Shown: positions 24,939 to 34,178, counted from the first letter of the stretch. The stretch: DNA of 64,000 nt from Tsukamurella sp. 1534 (GCF_000312385.1 NZ_HE997626.1:140787-204786), one strand, 5' to 3'. Notes: generated by a model not told the origin, from the letters alone. Made by a program: numbers and translations.

Positions 24939-27900
24939 TCACCACCGGGTCCGCCCCTCCCGCTCGGGATCGTCCTCCGCCGGGTCCGGGAACACCGTCT
25001 CGCGACGCGGCTCGGTGAGCCGTACATTGTCGGTCTCGACCGTCACACCCGCGCGTTCCCGGTACGCGCGGACCAGGTCGAGCAGCGCCCGGCCCTGCGG
25101 CCGGCGACCGGCGACCACGTCGCAGGAACCCACCTTCGACTCCTGGATCTGCGTGTTCGGATCCAGCGTCACGCCGATCAGGTCGTTCGCGGCGTCGCCG
25201 CTCACCACGGCGTCGGTGCCGACGCCCCAGTGGTACGGCAGGCCCACCTGGTGCACGTCCCGCCCGTTGATCCGCAAGGTCCTCAGGCGGTCGGTCACCA
25301 GCACGCGCGCCTCGATCGCGGCGCGGGGCGAGACGATCGTGGCCCAGCCCTCGTTCTCCAAGCCCCGTTCCGCGGCGAGCTCCGGCGAGATCTCGCAGAA
25401 CATCTCGGGCTGCAGCTCGGCGAGGTACGGCGACCAGCGGCTCATGCCGCCCGCGGTGTGGTGCTCGGTGAGCCGGTACGTGGTGAAGACGTACGGGTAC
25501 ACCTCCACGCCGCGGTCCCCGGCGCTCGGCGCGTCCAGGTTGTCGGTGCGCGGAAACAGGACTCGCGCCGGCGCCTGCTGCTGCGGGTACACGGCGTTGC
25601 GGACCGGCGACTCCTGCGGCTCGTAGTGCGCGGGCAGCGGACCGTCGACCAGGCCCGACGGGGCGAACAGCCAGCCCTTGCCGTCGGCCTGCATGACGAA
25701 CGGGTCGTCGCCCGCGAGCCCCTCGGCGCCGCCCACCCCCGGTTCCGGCCGGTGGTGCGGCGGCGTGGTCGCCGGGAAGTCCGGCACGTCGGGCCCGGCC
25801 CAGCGGCCCGCCTCGGCGTCCCACCACATGTACTTCTTGCGCTCGCTCCAGGGCCTGCCGTCCGGATCGGCCGAAGCCCGGTTGTACAGGATCCGACGGT
25901 CCGCGGGCCACACCCAGCCCCACTGCGACTGGGTGAGCCCCGGGCCGCCGCCCGGAGCCCTTCGCGCGCACTGGTTCTCGCCACCTGCGTAGACGCCGGT
26001 GTAGATCCAGCACCCACCCGACGTGGAACCGTCCGCCTTCATCTCGGTGAACGAGCTGAGCGGGGTGCCCGCCTTCTCCCCCGTGAGGTGGAAGCCGTTG
26101 ATCTCCGCCAGCACCGCCTCGGGATCGGGGTTGCCGTGCTCGTCCGGCGGGTAGTCCCAGGTCATCTCCAGGAGCGGCCGATCGCGCTCGTCCGTGGACC
26201 CGGCGAGCTTCTCCCGGATCCGCTTGCCCAGCTCGTAGAAGAAGTCCAGTTCGCTCTGCGCCTGCCCGGGCGGCTGCACCGCCTGGTGCCGCCACTGCAG
26301 CATGCGCTGGGTCTGGGTGAACGAGCCCGACTTCTCGACGTGGGTGGCGGCGGGCAGGTAGAAGACCTCCGTGCCGATCTCCTCGGTCTTGAGCTCGCCG
26401 GACTCCACCTCCGGGCCCTCGTACCACCACGTCGCGGACTCGATCATGTTGAGGTCACGCACCACGAGCCATTTCAGGTGCGACATCGCGAGCCGCTGCT
26501 GCCGCCCGTTGGCCGAGCCGACCGCAGGGTTCTGACCCAGCACGAAGTAGCCGTCCACCTTGTCCTCGAGCATGTCGACCACCGTCTGGTACGTGCCGGC
26601 GGGCCCGTCGAGCCGCGGCAACCAGTCGTAGCAGTAGTCGTTCTCCGCCGTCGCCGCGTCGCCGAACCACGCCTTGAGCAGGCTCACGGTGTACGCGTCC
26701 GAATAGGCCCAGTACCCCTTCTGCTGCGGCGAACCCACCGTCGCGAGGTAGTCGCTCAGCGTGCGCTGCTGCACCGAGGGCATCGGCAGATAGCCGGGCA
26801 ACAGGTTGAACAGCGTGGGGATGTCCGTGGACCCCTGGATCGACGCATGACCGCGCAGCGCCATGATGCCGCTGCCCGGCCGGCCCACGTTGCCCAGCAG
26901 CAGTTGCAGGACCGCCGCGGTGCGGATGAACTGCGCGCCCAGCGTGTGCTGCGTCCAGCCCGTCGCGTAGCCGAAGCACGTGGTGCGCTCGCGGTTCGAG
27001 TTGTCCGTGATCGACCGGGCCAGGTACTCGAAGTCCGCGGCGGGGATTCCGCACATCTCCTCGACCATCTCGGGCGTGTAGCGCGCGAAATGCCGTCTGA
27101 GGATCTGGAACACGGTGCGCGGGTCCTGCAGCGTCTCGTCTCGCAGCACGGCGGACTCCGCCAGGGGCGCGCCCGCCGCGCCCAGCTGATCGCCCGCGGC
27201 CCGGTCCGACGCGGCGCCGCCGTGTTCGGTCCCGTTCGGGGGTTCGACGGTGCCGCCCTCGGGGTGCGCGTAGCCCCACGTCGACGGGTCGTACTTCCCC
27301 GTCTCGGGATCGAATCCCGAGAACAGGCCGCCGAGGTCCTCCGTGTCCCGGAAGTCCTCGTTGATCAACGTCGCCGCGTTGGTGTACGCGACCACGTACT
27401 CGCGGAAGTACAGCTCGTTCGCCAGGACGTGGTTGATGAGCGCGCCGAGCAGCACCACGTCGGAACCCGCGCGGATCGCGATGTGCTTGTCCGCGACCGC
27501 GGAGGTCCGGGTGAACCGGGGATCGACGTGGATCACGCGCGCCCCGCGCGCCTTCGCCTCAGAGACCCATTGGAAGCCCACCGGATGGGCCTCGGCCATG
27601 TTGCCGCCCATGAGCACGATGCAATCGGCGTTCGCCATGTCCTGCAAGGACTGCGTCGCGCCACCGCGACCGAACGAGGCTCCCAGACTGGGAACCGTGG
27701 CGGAGTGTCATATGCGGGCCTGGTTCTCGATCTGGATGGCACCGGCGGCGGTGAAGAGCTTCTTGATGACGTAGTTCTCTTCGTTGTCCAGGGTCGCGCC
27801 GCCGAGCGAGGCGATGCCCATGGTGCGCCGCAGTGGCCGGCCGTGCTCGTCGTAGTCCTGCCAACCGTGCCGGCGGGCCTCGATGAACCGGTCGGCGATC

Positions 27901-28274
27901 ATGTCGATCGCGGTATCGCGGTCCAGGTCCTGCCACTGCGTCGCGTACGGCGCGCGGTAGCGGATCGCGGTCTGTCGCAGTGGGTTGTTGACCAGCTGCT
28001 CACTGGAGGAACCCTTGGGGCACAACCTGCCGCGCGAGATCGGCGAATCCTCGTCGCCCTCGATCTGCACGACCTTCTCGTCCTTGACGTACACCTTCTG
28101 GCCGCAGCCGACGGCGCAGAAGGGGCAGACGCTCTGCACCACGCGGTCCGCGGTGCGGGTACGGGGCTCGATCCCGCGCGTCCGCGCGGACTCCACCGCC
28201 GGTCCGCGACCGAACGCGTCACCGGTGCGGAGCTGGCGCACCACGGGCCACTCGAGGGGGCTGAACCTCGGCAT
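24939..28274 (-). CDS. fdhA: Selenocysteine-containing formate dehydrogenase catalytic subunit
   Basis: A molybdopterin enzyme that oxidises formate. Two open stretches, 28274-27711 and 27707-24939, are joined by an in-frame TGA (27710-27708) read as selenocysteine, giving 1111 residues with Sec189. The context Asn-Gln-Ala-Arg-Ile-Sec-His-Ser is the formate dehydrogenase active site, with the histidine after Sec retained. The N-terminal 4Fe-4S cluster uses CPFCAVGC (50-57) and Cys85 in RGRLCPKG. GMAS-type cofactor segments such as CIVLMGGNMAEAHPVGF follow. There is no Tat signal, so the catalytic site probably faces the cytoplasm. A SECIS-like hairpin follows the UGA and selA, selB, selC and selD are adjacent. 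Read conventionally, the gene would look like two fragments. Confidence 0.95.
27678..27710 (-). promoter_or_regulatory. Selenocysteine UGA codon and bacterial SECIS hairpin in fdhA
   Basis: The TGA at 27710-27708 is followed after 11 bases by GGTTCCC (27696-27690), a five-base loop AGTCT and GGGAGCC (27684-27678), a seven-pair stem including one G-U. The apical GU in the loop and the distance from UGA match the bacterial SECIS recognised by SelB, as in Escherichia coli fdhF, whose hairpin also has an AGGUCU-type loop. The hairpin lies within the coding sequence. Confidence 0.85.
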
Positions 28275-28427
28275 GGCCCCACCCTATCCCCCGTTCCGGC
28301 ACGCGCACGACACTTGGCCGGTAATCCCGTTCACACGGATCAGTACACGCGGAGGGCGCCGGTGTGCTGGCATGGGCACGGGCACCGTCGGGCGCGTCGG
28401 CGGGCCACTACGTGCCGAGGAGGCTCC

Positions 28428-29849
28428 ATGCCCGCGTTGTCCTTCCTTGACCGGGATCACTCGGTCGCGCCGCCGGGGTACAGCCGGTGGCTGATCCCGC
28501 CCGCGGCCCTGGCCATCCACCTGTGCATCGGGCAGGTGTACGCGACGAGCGTCTACAAGGACGCCCTGGTCCAGCACTTCCACACCAACAAGACGATGAT
28601 CGGGATCGTCTTCTCCATCGCGATCGTGATGCTGGGCATCTCCGCGGCCGTGTTCGGCACCTGGGTGGACCGGGTGGGCCCGCGCCGCACCATGTTCACC
28701 GCGGCGTGCTGCTGGAGCGCGGGCTTCCTCATCGCCGCCCTGGGCATCGCCACCGGCCAGCTGTGGCTCGTCTACCTCGGGTACGGCGTGGTCGGCGGGA
28801 TCGGCCTGGGCCTCGGGTACATCTCACCGGTGTCCACGCTGATGAAGTGGTTCCCCGACCGGCCCGGCCTCGCCACGGGCATGGCGATCATGGGCTTCGG
28901 CGGCGGCGCGATGGTGGCCTCCCCGCTGTCCAAGGAACTCATCGGGTTCTACGGCGGCAGCGCCGCCGGCGGCACCGCGGTGATGAAGTTGTTCATCACG
29001 CTGGGGGTCGTGTACTTCCTCGTGATGATGATGGGAGTCTTCACGATCCGTGTTCCCGCACCCGGCTACGCCCCGCCGGGCGCGGGGCCGTCGGCGGCCC
29101 GGGTCAAGACCGTCGCCGCCGCCGGGAACGTGTCCGCGGCGAACGCGATCAAGACGCCGCAGTTCTGGCTGCTGTGGGTGGTGCTGCTGTGCAACGTGAC
29201 CGCGGGCATCGGCATCCTGGAGCAGGCGGCGGACATGATCCAGGACTTCTTCCGCGGCGACGACGGGCTCTCGACCGTGACCGCGACCGTGGCCGCCGGC
29301 TTCGTGGGGCTGCTCTCGCTGGCCAACATGGCCGGGAGACTCGGCTGGTCCACCACCTCCGATTACATCGGCCGGCGCAACACGTACACGCTGTACCTCG
29401 GCGGCGGGGTGCTGCTGTACCTGGCCCTCACCACCGTGGGCTCGTCGTCCACCGCGCTGTTCGTGGTGTTCTGCGCGCTGATCATCTCGTTCTACGGGGG
29501 CGGGTTCGCGACGGTGCCGGCGTACCTTCGGGACCTTTTCGGCACGTTCCAGGTGGGCGCGATCCACGGGCGCCTCCTGACCGCCTGGTCCACCGCGGGC
29601 GTCGCCGGCCCGCTCATCGTGAACCGCGTCCTGGACTCGAAGAAGGACGCCGTCGACGCCGCCGGTAACGCGGTACCGCTGCAAGCCGGCGACTACCGCG
29701 TGGCACTGCTCATCATGGTGGCCATACTCGCCGTCGGCTTCGTGGCCAATCTGCTGATCCGCCCCGTCGCCGAGCGGTGGCACGAGACCGGTCCGGTGAT
29801 CGACGCCGTCGACGCCGCCTCCGGCGCCGACCGCACCAAGGAGGCCTGA
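28428..29849 (+). CDS. OFA-family (oxalate/formate antiporter type) MFS transporter
   Basis: A 473-residue major facilitator with twelve predicted helices. It opens SRWLIPPAALAIHLCIGQVY and has a WVDRVGPRRTMF loop 2-3 motif, GYGVVGGIGLGLGYISPVST in helix 4 and SLANMAGRLGWSTTSDYIGR in the second half. These are hallmarks of the oxalate:formate antiporter family. The ATG at 28428 has GAGGAGG five bases upstream. It is divergent from fdhA across 153 bp, so a role in formate or oxalate uptake for the formate dehydrogenase is the natural inference. Its stop overlaps the next small gene by one base. Confidence 0.88.
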   Translation: MPALSFLDRDHSVAPPGYSRWLIPPAALAIHLCIGQVYATSVYKDALVQHFHTNKTMIGIVFSIAIVMLGISAAVFGTWVDRVGPRRTMFTAACCWSAGFLIAALGIATGQLWLVYLGYGVVGGIGLGLGYISPVSTLMKWFPDRPGLATGMAIMGFGGGAMVASPLSKELIGFYGGSAAGGTAVMKLFITLGVVYFLVMMMGVFTIRVPAPGYAPPGAGPSAARVKTVAAAGNVSAANAIKTPQFWLLWVVLLCNVTAGIGILEQAADMIQDFFRGDDGLSTVTATVAAGFVGLLSLANMAGRLGWSTTSDYIGRRNTYTLYLGGGVLLYLALTTVGSSSTALFVVFCALIISFYGGGFATVPAYLRDLFGTFQVGAIHGRLLTAWSTAGVAGPLIVNRVLDSKKDAVDAAGNAVPLQAGDYRVALLIMVAILAVGFVANLLIRPVAERWHETGPVIDAVDAASGADRTKEA

Positions 29850-29974
29850 TGGACCACTCGCCCCAGCCCAAGCACACGGCGCAACTCGTGATCACCTGGT
29901 CGGTGGTACTGGTACCGCTGCTGTACGGCCTGTACAACGCCGTCGCCGCGGCCGCGAAGCTGTTCAGCGGCTGA
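29849..29974 (+). CDS. 41-residue single-helix membrane protein, probable transporter partner
   Basis: A 41-residue protein with a short polar N terminus (MDHSPQPKHTAQ), one membrane helix (LVITWSVVLVPLLYGLYNAV) and a small amphipathic tail (AAAAKLFSG). The ATG overlaps the TGA of the OFA transporter, with AAGGAGG upstream in the end of that gene, so translation is tightly coupled. Small proteins of this shape recur directly after OFA-type transporters in other bacteria. That points to an accessory subunit, but no function has been demonstrated that I can cite. Confidence 0.75.
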   Translation: MDHSPQPKHTAQLVITWSVVLVPLLYGLYNAVAAAAKLFSG

Positions 29975-30072
29975 GCCCCGGCCGCGACACGCCCGTCGCT
30001 GGTCCGGCGGCGTTGACCAGCGGATTCGGGCGACCGTGAGACGGTGACGGGGTCCGGCGACAGTAACGGGGT

Positions 30073-30654
30073 GTGACCACCACGATGACCACCGACGAGG
30101 CCGCGGACCGCGCGCTGCTCGCCCGAGCGGCGGGCGGCGACGGCGCGGCGTTCGCGGAGATCTACGACCGGCACGTGCGGCCCGTCTACTGGCAGGCCTA
30201 CACCGTGCTGCGCGACGCCGACGCCGCGCAGGAGACCACCCAGGACACCTTCCTCACGCTCTGGCGTCGTATCGGCGAGGTGCGGATCGTCGACGAATCC
30301 GTGCTGCCGTGGTTGCTGACCACGGCGCGGTACACGGCGCTCAACGTGGGCAGGCGGCTGGCGGCGGCACGGGACCGCGCAGCCCCGCTGGACGCCGACG
30401 CCGCGGGACCGGACGGTGCGCCGTCACCCGAGGACGAGGTGCTGTCCGCCGAGATCCGGCGGATCATCGCCGCCGCCGTCGAGGCCCTGTCCCCCACCGA
30501 CCGCCGCCTGTACCGCCTCTGCGTGGAGGGCGAGCACACCTACGACAGCGCTGCGCGCGAGCTGGGCGTCACCCACGCCGCCGTGCGCAACCGCGTCTCC
30601 CGGCTGCGCAGCCGCCTGCGCGCCGACCTGAGCACCCTGAGGGAGCAGTCATGA
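30073..30654 (+). CDS. ECF-type RNA polymerase sigma factor
   Basis: A 193-residue sigma-70 factor of the extracytoplasmic function group. Region 2 reads FAEIYDRHVRPVYWQAYTVL then DAAQETTQDTFLTLW, and region 4 reads LSPTDRRLYRLCVEGEHTYD followed by AARELGVTHAAVRNRVSRLR. The start is GTG at 30073. The ATG of the next gene overlaps the stop by four bases. That gene encodes a one-helix membrane protein with a sigma-controlled-looking N terminus, so the pair may work as sigma and anti-sigma or as sigma and target. Confidence 0.92.
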   Translation: MTTTMTTDEAADRALLARAAGGDGAAFAEIYDRHVRPVYWQAYTVLRDADAAQETTQDTFLTLWRRIGEVRIVDESVLPWLLTTARYTALNVGRRLAAARDRAAPLDADAAGPDGAPSPEDEVLSAEIRRIIAAAVEALSPTDRRLYRLCVEGEHTYDSAARELGVTHAAVRNRVSRLRSRLRADLSTLREQS

Positions 30655-31643
30655 CCACGCAGCACACCCCCGGCGAGATCCTCACCGAGGATCGCATCGA
30701 CCGGATGCGCGACACCGTTCTGCGCGAGGTGAACGACGACATCGGCGACCTCCGGGCGCGCCACCGCAGGCGCTCCGCCGGCCTCGCCGCAGCGGCGGCC
30801 GTCGCGGTGGTCGCCGTGGGCGGCGGGGTGATCGCGGGCACGCAGCTGACCGGCGGATCGTCGTCGGCCCCCGCCGATCGCGCGGAGAAGAGCTTCAGCG
30901 CCCCACTGACGGGAGGCACCCCGGCACCCGGTGCCGGAGCCCTCCCCGGCCCGGCCTCGGCGCCGACCGCACCGTCGACCCCGCCCCGGGCACAGCCGGA
31001 TCGCCAGGTGATCACGACGGGCACAGTGGAACTCACGGCGGGCGACCCCCGCGAGGTGGTGGCCGACCTGGTGGCCGCGGCGGAGAAGATGGGTGGCCGC
31101 GTGGACGAGCGGCGCGAGACCGGCGGCGAGACGACGTCGGCCACCGTGGAGCTGCGAGTGCCCGGCGACAAGGTGAGCGCCCTCGTCGATGAGGCGTCCG
31201 GGCTGGGCGAGGTGGGCTCCGTCCGCCTGGAGCACGACGATGTGACCGCCGCCGTGGTGGATCTCGACGCCCGGATCCGCGCGACGCAGCTGTCCGTGAA
31301 CCGGCTCACCGACATCCTGGGTCGGGCGGACACCTCCGACAAGGTGATTCAGGCCGAGGGCGCGCTCACCCAGCGACAGCAGGAACTCGAGAGCCTGCAG
31401 TCGCGCCGGGCCTCGATCGGCGAACAGGTGGCGCTGTCCACGGTGACGGTGACCGTCGAGGCGCCGAAACCGGGGGCCGACCGCTCGGGCTTCGTCGGCG
31501 GGCTGCAGGACGGCTGGGACGCGTTGCTCGGCGCCGGCCGGTGGCTCCTGGTGGTCGCGGGCGCCGCCCTCCCGTGGTTCGCGCTGTTGCTCGTGCTGTA
31601 CGGCGGATACCGCGGGTTCCGGCGGATCCGTTCGCGCGGTTAG
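30651..31643 (+). CDS. DUF4349 membrane protein, possible anti-sigma partner
   Basis: A 330-residue protein with a cytoplasmic N terminus (LTEDRIDRMRDTVLREVNDD), a membrane helix at about 43-65 (GLAAAAAVAVVAVGGGVIAG) and a Pro/Ala-rich linker. An extracellular DUF4349 domain with a coiled coil (AEGALTQRQQELESLQSRRA) follows. A second helix (WLLVVAGAALPWFALLLVLY) and a basic tail end it. The N-terminal segment resembles the positions used by anti-sigma factors, but no zinc-binding HxxxCxxC motif is present. It overlaps the ECF sigma gene by four bases, so joint regulation is likely while the exact role is inferred. Confidence 0.8.
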   Translation: MTTQHTPGEILTEDRIDRMRDTVLREVNDDIGDLRARHRRRSAGLAAAAAVAVVAVGGGVIAGTQLTGGSSSAPADRAEKSFSAPLTGGTPAPGAGALPGPASAPTAPSTPPRAQPDRQVITTGTVELTAGDPREVVADLVAAAEKMGGRVDERRETGGETTSATVELRVPGDKVSALVDEASGLGEVGSVRLEHDDVTAAVVDLDARIRATQLSVNRLTDILGRADTSDKVIQAEGALTQRQQELESLQSRRASIGEQVALSTVTVTVEAPKPGADRSGFVGGLQDGWDALLGAGRWLLVVAGAALPWFALLLVLYGGYRGFRRIRSRG

Positions 31644-31654
31644 CCTTCCATCGT

Positions 31655-32062
31655 TCAGTCGGTGCCGGTCGGCACCAGCGTGGCCCGGGCGGTCGCGAAC
31701 AGCGGGCCCCGCGCACCGTCGACCTCGATGTAGGCGTCGGCCTCGGAGAACGCCTGCCTCCGGCCGGCTTTGAGGACCCGCCCGACGGCGACGAACGCCT
31801 CCCCGTGCGCGGGGCGCAGGAACTGCGAGTCGAAGTGGGTGACGACGCCGGGGCCGATGTGCAGGCCCGCGGCGAAACCGCAGGCGTTCTCGAGCAACCC
31901 GAGGATGACGCCGGCGTGGAGACCTCCGGCGTTCTGGCACAAGTCCTCGCGGTACGGCAGACGGAGCACGACCTCGGACTCGTCCGCACTCACCACCGCG
32001 ATACCGACCCACCGGTTGAACGGCATCGCCGCGCTGTGGGCGGCGACTCTCTCGACGGTCAT
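31655..32062 (-). CDS. PaaI-type hotdog thioesterase
   Basis: A 135-residue single hotdog domain. The motif region NAGGLHAGVILGLLENACGF is the central helix with the substrate loop typical of PaaI/YigI thioesterases, and the strand VVTHFDSQFLRPAHGEAFVA follows. It would hydrolyse acyl- or aryl-CoA esters. The start at 32062 begins MTVERVAAHSAAMPF. Longer upstream reading runs into the DUF5995 gene. No neighbour suggests a specific substrate. It converges with the DUF4349 gene. Confidence 0.85.
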   Translation of the reverse strand: MTVERVAAHSAAMPFNRWVGIAVVSADESEVVLRLPYREDLCQNAGGLHAGVILGLLENACGFAAGLHIGPGVVTHFDSQFLRPAHGEAFVAVGRVLKAGRRQAFSEADAYIEVDGARGPLFATARATLVPTGTD

Positions 32063-32088
32063 CGTCGTACTATCGCATCCCCGCGCGA

Positions 32089-33030
32089 TCAGCGACGGGC
32101 CGCGGCCACCGACTGCGGCGGGGCGGGCGCGACGGGGCCCGGCGCGGGCACCGGTGCGCCGAGGCCGCCGATCCCGGAGAGCACGTCGAACGCGATCTCC
32201 CCGGTCTGCCACAACGCGAGGATCCCTCCGCTCACGGCGGGGCGGGCGCCGGGGTCCTGCAGCGCGAGACCGTTGGCGAAGGTCAGCGTGTTGTAGCCGT
32301 CGTCGGCGGCGCGCAGCATGAGGTTCGACGCCACACCCGCGCCGACGATCCGGTCGAGGCCCTGACCGAAGAAGTAGAAGGTCCACAGACCCCACAGGTC
32401 CGCACCGTAGATGCGCTTGCTCCGCTCCGGGATCACGTTGCCGTTCTTGGCGATCGAGTCCACGATGCGGTAGAAGTCGAGGGCGTTGTGCGGGCGGCTA
32501 CGGGCGGCCGCGACGGTGTACGCGAGGTCCACCGTGATGTGTGCGTTGTACCCCGCCATCGCGACGCGTCCGGGAGGGAGCTCGCAGCGCGTGGCGAGCC
32601 GGAAGTAGTTCGCCCACCACGACGGGACGGCGCCACCGGTGAACTGTGCGTGGACGGCCGCGAGATAGCGCGACACGAGATCGATGGAGAGGGTCTTCGC
32701 GTAGCGCGGATCATCCAGCGCCGCCTCGTCGCGCTGCGTCGGGGTGACCGCGTCACGGATCACGCCGTCCATGCCGACACCGAACAGCCCCCGCCAATCC
32801 TTGTGCGCAGCAAGGATGTCGGCGATCGCGCGCTGCCGCACAGTGACCGCGTCGAGGGTCTCGAAGGTCGGAGTGCGCGGGAGGGTGGCCGGATCCGACA
32901 ACGCGACGATCCGGCGGTTCTCCGCCGCCGTCAGGGGCGAACCGCAGTACGGGGACGGGGCGGCGGCCACGGACGGTGCGCCCAGGAGCGCGACGATGAC
33001 CGCGACCACCAGCAGAATCGTTGCACGCAT
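32089..33030 (-). CDS. Exported DUF5995-family protein
   Basis: A 313-residue protein with a cleavable signal peptide (MRATILLVVAVIVALLGAPS, cleavage after VAAA). The mature part is helical, with WRGLFGVGMDGVIRDAV, a histidine-rich segment GYNAHITVDLAYTVAAAR, and the DUF5995 core FYFFGQGLDRIVGAGVAS. The tail is Pro/Ala-rich (PVPAPGPVAPAPPQS). It is predicted to be secreted or at the cell surface. The function of this family is unknown. It lies upstream of the thioesterase gene on the same strand, 26 bp apart. Confidence 0.82.
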   Translation of the reverse strand: MRATILLVVAVIVALLGAPSVAAAPSPYCGSPLTAAENRRIVALSDPATLPRTPTFETLDAVTVRQRAIADILAAHKDWRGLFGVGMDGVIRDAVTPTQRDEAALDDPRYAKTLSIDLVSRYLAAVHAQFTGGAVPSWWANYFRLATRCELPPGRVAMAGYNAHITVDLAYTVAAARSRPHNALDFYRIVDSIAKNGNVIPERSKRIYGADLWGLWTFYFFGQGLDRIVGAGVASNLMLRAADDGYNTLTFANGLALQDPGARPAVSGGILALWQTGEIAFDVLSGIGGLGAPVPAPGPVAPAPPQSVAAARR

Positions 33031-33121
33031 GGGTGGCAGGGTACGACAGGGAGGCGAATCACCGCAGGTGACGGGCGATATCTCCGATTCGGTCAGCGCC
33101 GGTCGGTACCCGCCCCCGCGA

Positions 33122-33514
33122 TCACCGGTTCTCCTGAACGTGGTCGCGCAGCTCGTCGAGTTTGGCCCGGGCCGAGACCAGCTGATCGATCCGCTCGTCG
33201 AGCACCGTCCGGCGCTCGGCGATCCGCACGAGCGCCGCGTCGAGTTCCTCGGGCGGCACGCCCTCACCGCACACGATGCCCACCAGTTCCGCGGTCTCCG
33301 TCGCGGACAGGCCCGCCTCGATGAGGCACCGCGCGTCGAGCACCGTCTGCACGTCCTCCTCGGTGAACGCGCGGTACCCGTTCGACTGCCGGCCGGGCGC
33401 GAGGATTCCGGTCTTCTCGTAGTGCCTGATCATGCGCGGTGTCGCGCCCGTTCGGGCGCACAGATCGCGCATCCGGATCGCGGGCTTGACTATGACACTG
33501 ATGTCAGGGTTCAT
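33122..33514 (-). CDS. MerR-family regulator
   Basis: A 130-residue regulator with the winged-helix MRDLCARTGATPRMIRHYEK and the second wing GYRAFTEEDVQTVLDARCLI, then a C-terminal coiled coil (ERRTVLDERIDQLVSARAKL). There is no conserved cysteine cluster in the dimer region, so a small-molecule or redox cue other than thiol metal binding is more likely. The start at 33514 lies only nine bases from the ATG of the divergent oxidoreductase gene. A MerR-type promoter for that gene therefore sits within the first codons of merR itself. Met15 is a shorter alternative start. Confidence 0.88.
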   Translation of the reverse strand: MNPDISVIVKPAIRMRDLCARTGATPRMIRHYEKTGILAPGRQSNGYRAFTEEDVQTVLDARCLIEAGLSATETAELVGIVCGEGVPPEELDAALVRIAERRTVLDERIDQLVSARAKLDELRDHVQENR

Positions 33515-33517
33515 GCT
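33486..33517 (+). promoter_or_regulatory. MerR-type promoter with long spacer and dyad for the oxidoreductase gene
   Basis: TTGACT (33486-33491) and a weak -10 TCATGC (33511-33516) are separated by 19 bases, longer than usual. The spacer contains the dyad TGACA-CTGA-TGTCA (33493-33506). A 19 to 20 base spacer carrying a dyad is how MerR proteins untwist and activate a promoter. The predicted transcription start falls at or next to the ATG at 33524, so the message would be leaderless. The dyad lies inside the merR coding start. Confidence 0.65.
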
Positions 33518-33523
33518 GCCAGT

Positions 33524-34159
33524 ATGACAAAGCAGACCGATTCCCTCCGTGCCGTCGTCGTCACCGCCCACCCCGATGCGGACGCGGCGACCGCCGCCAC
33601 CGCCCGCGCCGTCGCAGCGGGCCTCCGGGACGGCGGCGCCGTGGACGTCGAGGTTCACGACCTCCTCCTCGCGGGTTTCGACCCCGCCTTCCGCGCCGCG
33701 GACGTGGCGGCCTACCGCGGCGACGCACCGCTCCCCGGCGACGTACGCGAGGAGCAGCGCTACCTGGAGGGCTTCGACCTGATCGCGGTCGTGTTCCCCG
33801 TGTACTGGTGGTCGCTCCCGTCCACCCTCAAGGGGTGGATCGACCGGGTGTTCACCCGCGATTGGGCCTACGACGACACGGGCAGCGGAGTCGTGCTCCG
33901 CGCGCCGAAGAACCTGCACTTCTTCGGGATCGGCGCCGCGGGGGCGCGCGCCTACGACAAGTACGGCTATCGCGACGCGATGCACGCCCAGCTGGTGACC
34001 GGGATCGCCGGCTATTCGGGGGCGGGTGACTCGAGCCTCGTACTGCTGCACGACGGGGAGTCCACCGACCCGGACGCGCACGCGGCGCGGCACGCGACGG
34101 CACGCGGGGCCGCGGCGCGCATCGCGGAGCGTCTGGGTCGCGACGGGAACGCCGCCTGA
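33524..34159 (+). CDS. Flavodoxin-fold NAD(P)H oxidoreductase
   Basis: A 211-residue flavoprotein of the NQO1/MdaB/KefF type, which reduces quinones or nitro compounds by two electrons. It begins LRAVVVTAHPDADAATAATA and has the flavin/substrate segment VFPVYWWSLPSTLKGWIDRV with the following FTRDWAYD. The family length is 200-230. It is divergent from a MerR regulator nine bases away and under a MerR-type promoter, so it is probably induced by electrophiles, quinones or oxidants. The initiation codon is at or next to the predicted transcription start. Confidence 0.88.
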   Translation: MTKQTDSLRAVVVTAHPDADAATAATARAVAAGLRDGGAVDVEVHDLLLAGFDPAFRAADVAAYRGDAPLPGDVREEQRYLEGFDLIAVVFPVYWWSLPSTLKGWIDRVFTRDWAYDDTGSGVVLRAPKNLHFFGIGAAGARAYDKYGYRDAMHAQLVTGIAGYSGAGDSSLVLLHDGESTDPDAHAARHATARGAAARIAERLGRDGNAA

Positions 34160-34178
34160 TCGAGGCGTCAACCCCGTC

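Noticed and set aside
24939-28274. fdhA as two separate or broken genes
   Set aside because: The stop is UGA at the selenocysteine position with a SECIS-like hairpin and neighbouring sel genes, so recoding explains it better than a nonsense mutation.
25230-28427. A plus-strand open frame of about 1000 codons in front of the OFA transporter
   Set aside because: It is antisense to fdhA, has no family features and lacks a ribosome site. The real start of the transporter is ATG 28428 with GAGGAGG.
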